The notes beneath the pieces are model-generated. The model was not told where the DNA came from, searched no databases, and saw nothing but the letters and a program-made list of their open reading frames with translations. From contig JAMYWO010000053.1 of NCBI GenBank assembly GCA_024220525.1, forward strand, positions 125,039-146,296: a DNA stretch of 21,258 bases. The letters run 5' to 3'. Origin of the DNA: Cochliopodium minus. Taxonomy: Eukaryota > Discosea > Himatismenida > Cochliopodiidae. Below, piece by piece: positions 19,088 through 21,258 of this stretch. The position numbers were made by a program, and so were the translations under genes. The first letter of the stretch is position 1. Each line of letters begins with the position of its first letter.

Positions 19088-21241
19088 TAAAAATTTTTTT
19101 TTTTACTTCCATAGTGAGGGACTGTTGGGTCTGCGTGAAAGAGTTCACCCACACCATGACCACAATAACTTCTTACAACACTCAAATTATTTTTAGTAGC
19201 ATGTTTTTGGATGACATCTCCAATGTTACGATAAGGAACACCTTTAAAAAAAAAATAATAAATAATAATGAAAAATTATTTATTATTTGTAAATTACCAG
19301 GTTTGCATATTTTGATAGCTTCTTCCAGACATTCGTAAGTGGTTTGAACTAAATGTTTTCCTTCCTCATCAACATTACCAACTAAAAAAAAAAAAAAATT
19401 TTTTAAATATAAAAGTTTAAAAATGAAAGTTTAAAAAAAAAAATAAAATTTTAAAAATGAAAGTTTAAAAAAAAAATAAAATTAATTTATTTATTTTTTT
19501 TTTTTTTACCAAGAAAAGTTTCGTTTAAATCAGCATGGAAACCTTCGTAATAAACAGAAACATCAACGTTAAGAATATCTCCATCCTTCAGGACGGTGTC
19601 ATCAGGAATTCCGTGGCAGATGATTTCGTTGAGGGAGGTACAGCAAGACTTTGGGAAAGTGTAGTAGTTAAGTGGAGATGGATACACTCCTCTTTCTACA
19701 CATGCTTCGTGAACAACTCTTTTTTTATATTTTAAAATAAAAAAAGAAAATTTTAAAATTGAAAAAACTTTTAAAATTAAAAAGTAATAACAAGAAAAAT
19801 TAAACTTTAATTGATAAAATTTATTTTCTAATTAAAAAATATTTTAGAATTAAAAATTAAAAAATAAAAAATTTAAATCGAAAAACTTTTGAAAATTAAA
19901 ACTTTAAAAAATGAAAAATAATATAATAATTAAACTTATTTGATGAAATTTATTTTCTAGTTAAAAATTTTTTAAATTAAATTTTTAAAATAAAATATTT
20001 AATTTTAAATTGAAAAATTAAAACTAAAAATAAAAATAATATAATAATTAAACTTTAATTGATTAAATTTATTTTCTAATTAAAAAATTTTTAAAATAAA
20101 ATATTTAATTTTAAATTAATAAATTAATAAATTAAAAAATAAATCCTTTTGAAATTTTTTTTTTACTTGTCAATTTCTTCGGTGGTTACTCCTACTTTGA
20201 CAAACTTTCCAGCTAAGTCGAGAACTTCTCTTCCAATGAGGCAGGCTTTTCTCATTTTCTCGATCTCGTGTTTGCTGTGCACTTTAATGTAGTAGCTTCT
20301 CCTCATGTTCTGCTCTATCATTGACACTCCTTGCTTGTGGGTTGCGTAGTCTGGTCTAAAAAAATGTAAAAATAATTTTAAAAAATAAAAATAAAAATAA
20401 AAAATAAAAATAGTAAAAAAAAAAAATAAAAACAATAAAAATAAAAATAAAAAATAAAAATAATTGTAAAAAATTCTTGAATAAAATCAAATTATAAAAA
20501 TAATAAAAATAAAATAATAAATATTAAAATAAATAATAAATAATAAATAATAAATAATAAATAATAAATAATAAAAATAAAAAATAAAAAAAAAAATAAT
20601 AAATAATAAATAATAAAAATAAAAAATAAAAAAAAAAATAATAAGTATGAATGTTTTTTTTTACCTTTTGATAGTTTTTGGTACTTCTCTTACTGGAGTG
20701 ACCTTTCCCTTTCTCAAGTTTCCTCTATATTCAAACCCAATGAATCTGTCATCAACTGGCTTATCATTAGATGGGGTGCCTATTCAAAGAAACGACTTAT
20801 ATAAAATTTTTGTTAAACAAAATAATGCAGTTTGAAAGATTTTATATTCAAAATTTTAAGAAACATTCAATTATTTTTTATTATTTTTATTATTTATTAA
20901 TATAATAATTATTTTGAAAGTAATAATGGATAAATTCTAAATTAACTATTCTTCTACAGTTATATATTAGGAAGATTGATTTATCATTTTTCTTTGGACA
21001 GATTATTATATTGTGAAGATTAAAATTTTAGGTTATATATTATTTTCACTAATATTTGTTTGGAAAAAGATAGATTGTTTAAATTGATCAAAAGGATGAT
21101 TTTTACTTCCTGTATGAATCAATTTGTGGATTGGCCAATTTTTTTTGAAACATTCTTGCGTACAGAAGAAAGTAGCCTTCAAATTTAATTTAACGCAAGT
21201 GGGGCATTTCAAACTTTCTGCTGGTTTATCGCAGCCGATAC
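18818..21241 (-). CDS. MAP1: Methionine aminopeptidase 1 (zinc-finger type), extreme N-terminus outside the window
   Basis: Exons in coding order: 21241-21107, 20779-20665, 20355-20167, 19718-19510, 19381-19298, 19241-19107, 19038-18818; 361 complete codons. The first visible exon is the C6H2-type N-terminal zinc finger ([29 protein letters not shown]) that docks on the ribosome. The peptidase core follows: [49 protein letters not shown] and ICHGIPDD. Metal ligands are all present: D in GDILNVD, D in HADLNETF, H in [10 protein letters not shown] in FTIEPM, E in AQFEHTLL. It removes initiator methionine from nascent cytosolic proteins. Length fits type 1 enzymes (human about 386 aa), with roughly 20-25 residues missing beyond the window edge. 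The frame is clean throughout. This is the surest call here. Confidence 0.95.
19411..19484. repeat. Two ~34-nt tandem copies in a MetAP1 intron
   Basis: The phrase AAAATGAAAGTTTAAAAAA, followed by an A-run and TAAAATT, occurs twice in a row within intron 19382-19509. It is a simple local duplication with no evident function. Confidence 0.7.
19800..20145. repeat. Three imperfect ~120-nt tandem copies inside a MetAP1 intron
   Basis: The 448-nt intron 19719-20166 contains a unit marked by ATTTATTTTCTA, seen near 19820, 19950 and 20069, each preceded by TTAAACTT-type sequence and followed by A-rich stretches. The copies differ by substitutions and short length changes, so the duplication is not recent. 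Confidence 0.65.
20515..20646. repeat. TAAATAA heptamer array and a following duplicated A-rich unit in a MetAP1 intron
   Basis: Within the 309-nt intron 20356-20664, the heptamer TAAATAA repeats about seven times. It is followed by two copies of a longer A-rich unit of about 45-50 nt that contains part of the same array. This is low-complexity sequence only. Confidence 0.75.
20780..21106 (-). other. 327-nt intron after the zinc-finger exon of MetAP1
   Basis: Donor GTAAAA, acceptor TGAATAG, phase 1. This is A/T-rich sequence with no ORF or repeat of note, and it separates the zinc finger from the linker to the catalytic domain. Confidence 0.75.
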
Positions 21242-21258
21242 CTTTAAGGGATCAAAAA

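Noticed and set aside
1-21258. tRNA, rRNA, CRISPR or transposon
   Set aside because: I found no T-loop-like motif with a matching acceptor stem, no spaced palindromic repeats, and no transposase or reverse-transcriptase motifs on either strand. The repeats seen are simple A/T arrays or paralogous exons.

Overview
This is a eukaryotic window. It is extremely A+T-rich, and every gene I can read is cut by many short spliceosomal introns: GT-AG, plus one likely GC-AG. Introns are T-rich on the sense strand; exons are much richer in G+C. A kinase with a C-terminal SH2 domain of the kind known from social amoebae (SHK family), and a membrane-anchored double-domain Cu/Zn superoxide dismutase resembling amoebal SodC, point to an amoeboid protist, most likely Amoebozoa. 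That placement is inference. Two single Ns (10576 and 17742) look like collapsed assembly gaps.

Layout. 499-2688 (+): F-box protein with a polytopic membrane domain. 3101-5392 (+): secreted, membrane-anchored protein with two superoxide dismutase domains. 5538-7944 (-): polytopic membrane protein, possibly Tim17/22/23-like, with a long soluble N-terminus. 8311-10283 (+): highly charged, chromatin-type protein ending in a SAP-like motif. 10368-10574 (-): 3' end of a Sel1-repeat gene cut at the first N. 10705-13062 and 13190-15380 (-): two tandem paralogues with a nucleotidyltransferase-fold signature and the same exon plan. 15509-17733 (-): SHK-like SH2 kinase that has lost its catalytic loop, is frame-broken in its C-terminal half and is cut at the second N. 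18005-18708 (+): C-terminal part of a lipase-type alpha/beta hydrolase, cut at the same N. 18818-21241 (-): almost all of methionine aminopeptidase 1.

The genes do not form a pathway; this is ordinary eukaryotic gene packing with 80-500 bp between genes. The most interesting stretch is the tandem nucleotidyltransferase-like pair. Both copies keep the G-G-S, D-Y-D and F-D-L-D acidic motifs. They share perfectly identical 175-nt and 110-nt blocks inside otherwise diverged exons, which suggests gene conversion. Next to them lies a degenerate SH2 pseudokinase. Also notable is the second superoxide dismutase domain, which has lost its copper ligands but kept all four zinc ligands.

All exon boundaries were worked out by hand from splice-site and reading-frame continuity. 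Family names rest on recalled motifs, not on database searches.
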